Source of the DNA: Gammaproteobacteria bacterium
Lineage (GTDB): Bacteria > Pseudomonadota > Gammaproteobacteria > Chromatiales > Chromatiaceae
Direction of reading: 5' to 3'
DNA length: 5,666 nt
Assembly (NCBI GenBank): GCA_030625445.1
Contig: DAOUQU010000119.1
Span: forward strand, 1-5,666
The first letter of the stretch is position 1, and each line of letters begins with the position of its first letter. Below are positions 4,281-5,666 of this stretch, one piece after another. The position numbers were made by a program, and so were the translations under genes. The notes beneath the pieces are model-generated. The model worked only from the letters and a program-made list of their open reading frames with translations. It made no database searches and had not been told where the DNA came from.

Positions 4281-5666
4281 TTATCCGCTGTGATCCAGAT
4301 TCCTCTGCAGCCAGTATTCGAATACCGCCAGGTGCCACAGTTTACTCCCCTGAATGCGGGTGTGGTGCATTTCAGGCGCCGACAGCAGCATATCAATATA
4401 TTTTCGATTGAAAAGCCCCCGCTCACGACACGCCTGCGAATCCAGGATATCACGCATGAACTCCAGAAAGTCACCGCGCACATATTTGAGCGCCGGCATG
4501 GGGAAATACCCCTTGGGACGGTCGATGACCGCATCCGGCACAATACCGCGGGCAATCATCTTCAACGGATACTTGCCATCCTGCTTGAGACGAAACTGCG
4601 GCGGGCTTTTGGCCGCCACTTCAACCAGCTGATGATCGAGAAACGGCACCCGCGCCTCCAGTCCCCACGCCATGGTCATGTTATCCACCCGTTTGACAGG
4701 ATCGTCGATGATCAGCGTCGTGACATCGAAACGCAGCGCCTGGTCCAGAAAAGAGTCAGCCTGCGGCTCACCGAGCCGCTGTGCGACATACTCTCCGGTA
4801 ATATCCGCAACCCGGCATGAAGATGAGACCATGCGCAGGTATTCATCATGATCACGATCGAAATAGTGCTTGCGAAAACGCTCCAGGGGGCTGCCCTGCT
4901 CTTCCTGCATGCGTGAATACCAGAAATAGCCGCCAAAGACCTCATCGGCCCCCTGTCCCGACTGCACTACCTTGACCTGTTTCGACACCTGTTCGGAGAG
5001 CAGATAGAAGGCGACTGCATCCTGGCCGAACATCGGCTCCGCCATGGCGTCAACAGCCTCCGGCAGGCGCTTCAACACATCCTCGTTGGGGATCAGGAAC
5101 TTATGATGACGGGGCTGATAGCGTTCGACAACCTGATCGGAGTATTCAAACTCGCTCCCCTTCTCCTCCGGTTGGTCCTCAAAGCCTATCGAGAATGTGC
5201 GAATATCCGATATCCCCAGTTCGGCCAGCAGAGCCACCAGCAGACTGGAGTCGAGTCCGCCCGAGAGCAGCACCCCGACCGGCACATCAGCCACATCATT
5301 GCGCCGCTTTACTGCAGTGCGCAGCGCCTCGTGAATGGCATCGATCCACTCCTCTTCGCTGAGTTCCTGCTCGGGGCGCGTTGCATCCAGCCGCCAGTAG
5401 CGGCGCTGGCTGAGATTGCCCGCTGCATCCAGCGTGAGGCTGCAACCCGGCTCCACTTTGCGAATCCCCTCGATAATGGTTCGCGGTGCAGGCACAACGC
5501 CATGCAGTGTAAATTGGAAATGCAGCGCCTCGGCATCGATGGTTCTATTCACATCACCTGCGGCAAGCAGCGCCTGGGTATTCGAGGCGAAGCGAAAACG
5601 CTTTTGATCCAGCGAGTAGTAGAGCGGCTTGATGCCAAAGCGATCACGCGCCGCAAACAATTGCTG
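4281..5666 (-). CDS. asnO: N-acetylglutaminylglutamine amidotransferase (asparagine synthetase family), 5' end beyond window
   Basis: The 461 visible residues begin inside the N-terminal glutaminase domain (LFAARDRFGIKPLYY, the conserved RDxxGxKPLYY), so roughly the first 120-140 residues, including the catalytic N-terminal cysteine, lie off the right edge. The synthetase domain has the ATP pyrophosphatase loop VLLSGGLDSS (about 132-141 of the visible part), SGQGADEVFGGY (236-247) and NMTMAWGLEARVPFLDH (329-345). The C-terminal RPKGYFPMPALKYVRG and RIQGSKLWHLAVFEYWLQ resemble the subgroup that amidates N-acetylglutaminylglutamine to NAGGN, a dipeptide osmolyte of salt-stressed bacteria, rather than housekeeping AsnB. 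The subgroup call rests on remembered family sequence. Partner genes (the dipeptide synthetase and an M42 peptidase) are not downstream: the gene ends at a terminator before grxD. An alternative reading is a general AsnB-like amidotransferase. Confidence 0.82.
   Translation of the reverse strand, partial: QQLFAARDRFGIKPLYYSLDQKRFRFASNTQALLAAGDVNRTIDAEALHFQFTLHGVVPAPRTIIEGIRKVEPGCSLTLDAAGNLSQRRYWRLDATRPEQELSEEEWIDAIHEALRTAVKRRNDVADVPVGVLLSGGLDSSLLVALLAELGISDIRTFSIGFEDQPEEKGSEFEYSDQVVERYQPRHHKFLIPNEDVLKRLPEAVDAMAEPMFGQDAVAFYLLSEQVSKQVKVVQSGQGADEVFGGYFWYSRMQEEQGSPLERFRKHYFDRDHDEYLRMVSSSCRVADITGEYVAQRLGEPQADSFLDQALRFDVTTLIIDDPVKRVDNMTMAWGLEARVPFLDHQLVEVAAKSPPQFRLKQDGKYPLKMIARGIVPDAVIDRPKGYFPMPALKYVRGDFLEFMRDILDSQACRERGLFNRKYIDMLLSAPEMHHTRIQGSKLWHLAVFEYWLQRNLDHSG

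Noticed and set aside
5658..5660. Start of the amidotransferase at the TTG at 5660
   Set aside because: The frame continues upstream to the window edge and the sequence here is the middle of the glutaminase domain (RDRFGIKPLYY), so this is an internal Leu codon, not a start.

Overview
The window looks like part of the chromosome of a sulfur-oxidising, probably marine or salt-exposed gammaproteobacterium. Three things point there: a rhodanese / TusA / DsrE2 set of cytoplasmic sulfur-carrier genes (a set known from purple and colourless sulfur bacteria such as Allochromatium), a gammaproteobacterial-type RsmJ and fused CysG, and an asparagine-synthetase-like enzyme of the kind that makes the osmolyte N-acetylglutaminylglutamine amide (NAGGN). 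No phage, plasmid, transposase, CRISPR or tRNA/rRNA sequence was recognised.

Layout. Positions 1-2204 are read on the minus strand in the order rhodanese (2204-1878), rsmJ (1595-822), tusA (739-509) and dsrE2 (464 to beyond position 1). The dsrE2 gene runs off the left edge, so its stop codon is not visible. The set is split by rsmJ and by a 282-base non-coding stretch carrying a heptamer-type repeat with MITE-like inverted ends. Positions 2205-2352 are an AT-rich divergent control region with overlapping candidate promoters for the rhodanese gene and cysG, followed by two inverted repeats and a possible leader ORF whose stop overlaps the cysG start. cysG (2353-3777) is the only gene on the plus strand. 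It ends at a strong hairpin terminator (3780-3813) shared with the convergent grxD (4172-3834). The right end holds most of an asnO-type amidotransferase on the minus strand (4281 to beyond 5666), separated from grxD by a second hairpin terminator.

How the genes fit together. Rhodanese, TusA and DsrE2 would mobilise sulfane sulfur and pass it between cysteine persulfides in the cytoplasm. CysG makes siroheme, the cofactor (or precursor of the cofactor) of sulfite reductases including reverse Dsr. GrxD is a CGFS monothiol glutaredoxin linked to Fe-S cluster handling. The shared theme is sulfur and siroheme/Fe-S metabolism; rsmJ (rRNA modification) and asnO (osmoadaptation) stand outside it. 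No wholly new system is evident. The most unusual parts are the cysG leader region, the interruption of the sulfur-carrier set by rsmJ plus a repeat, and a hairpin over the tusA stop codon.
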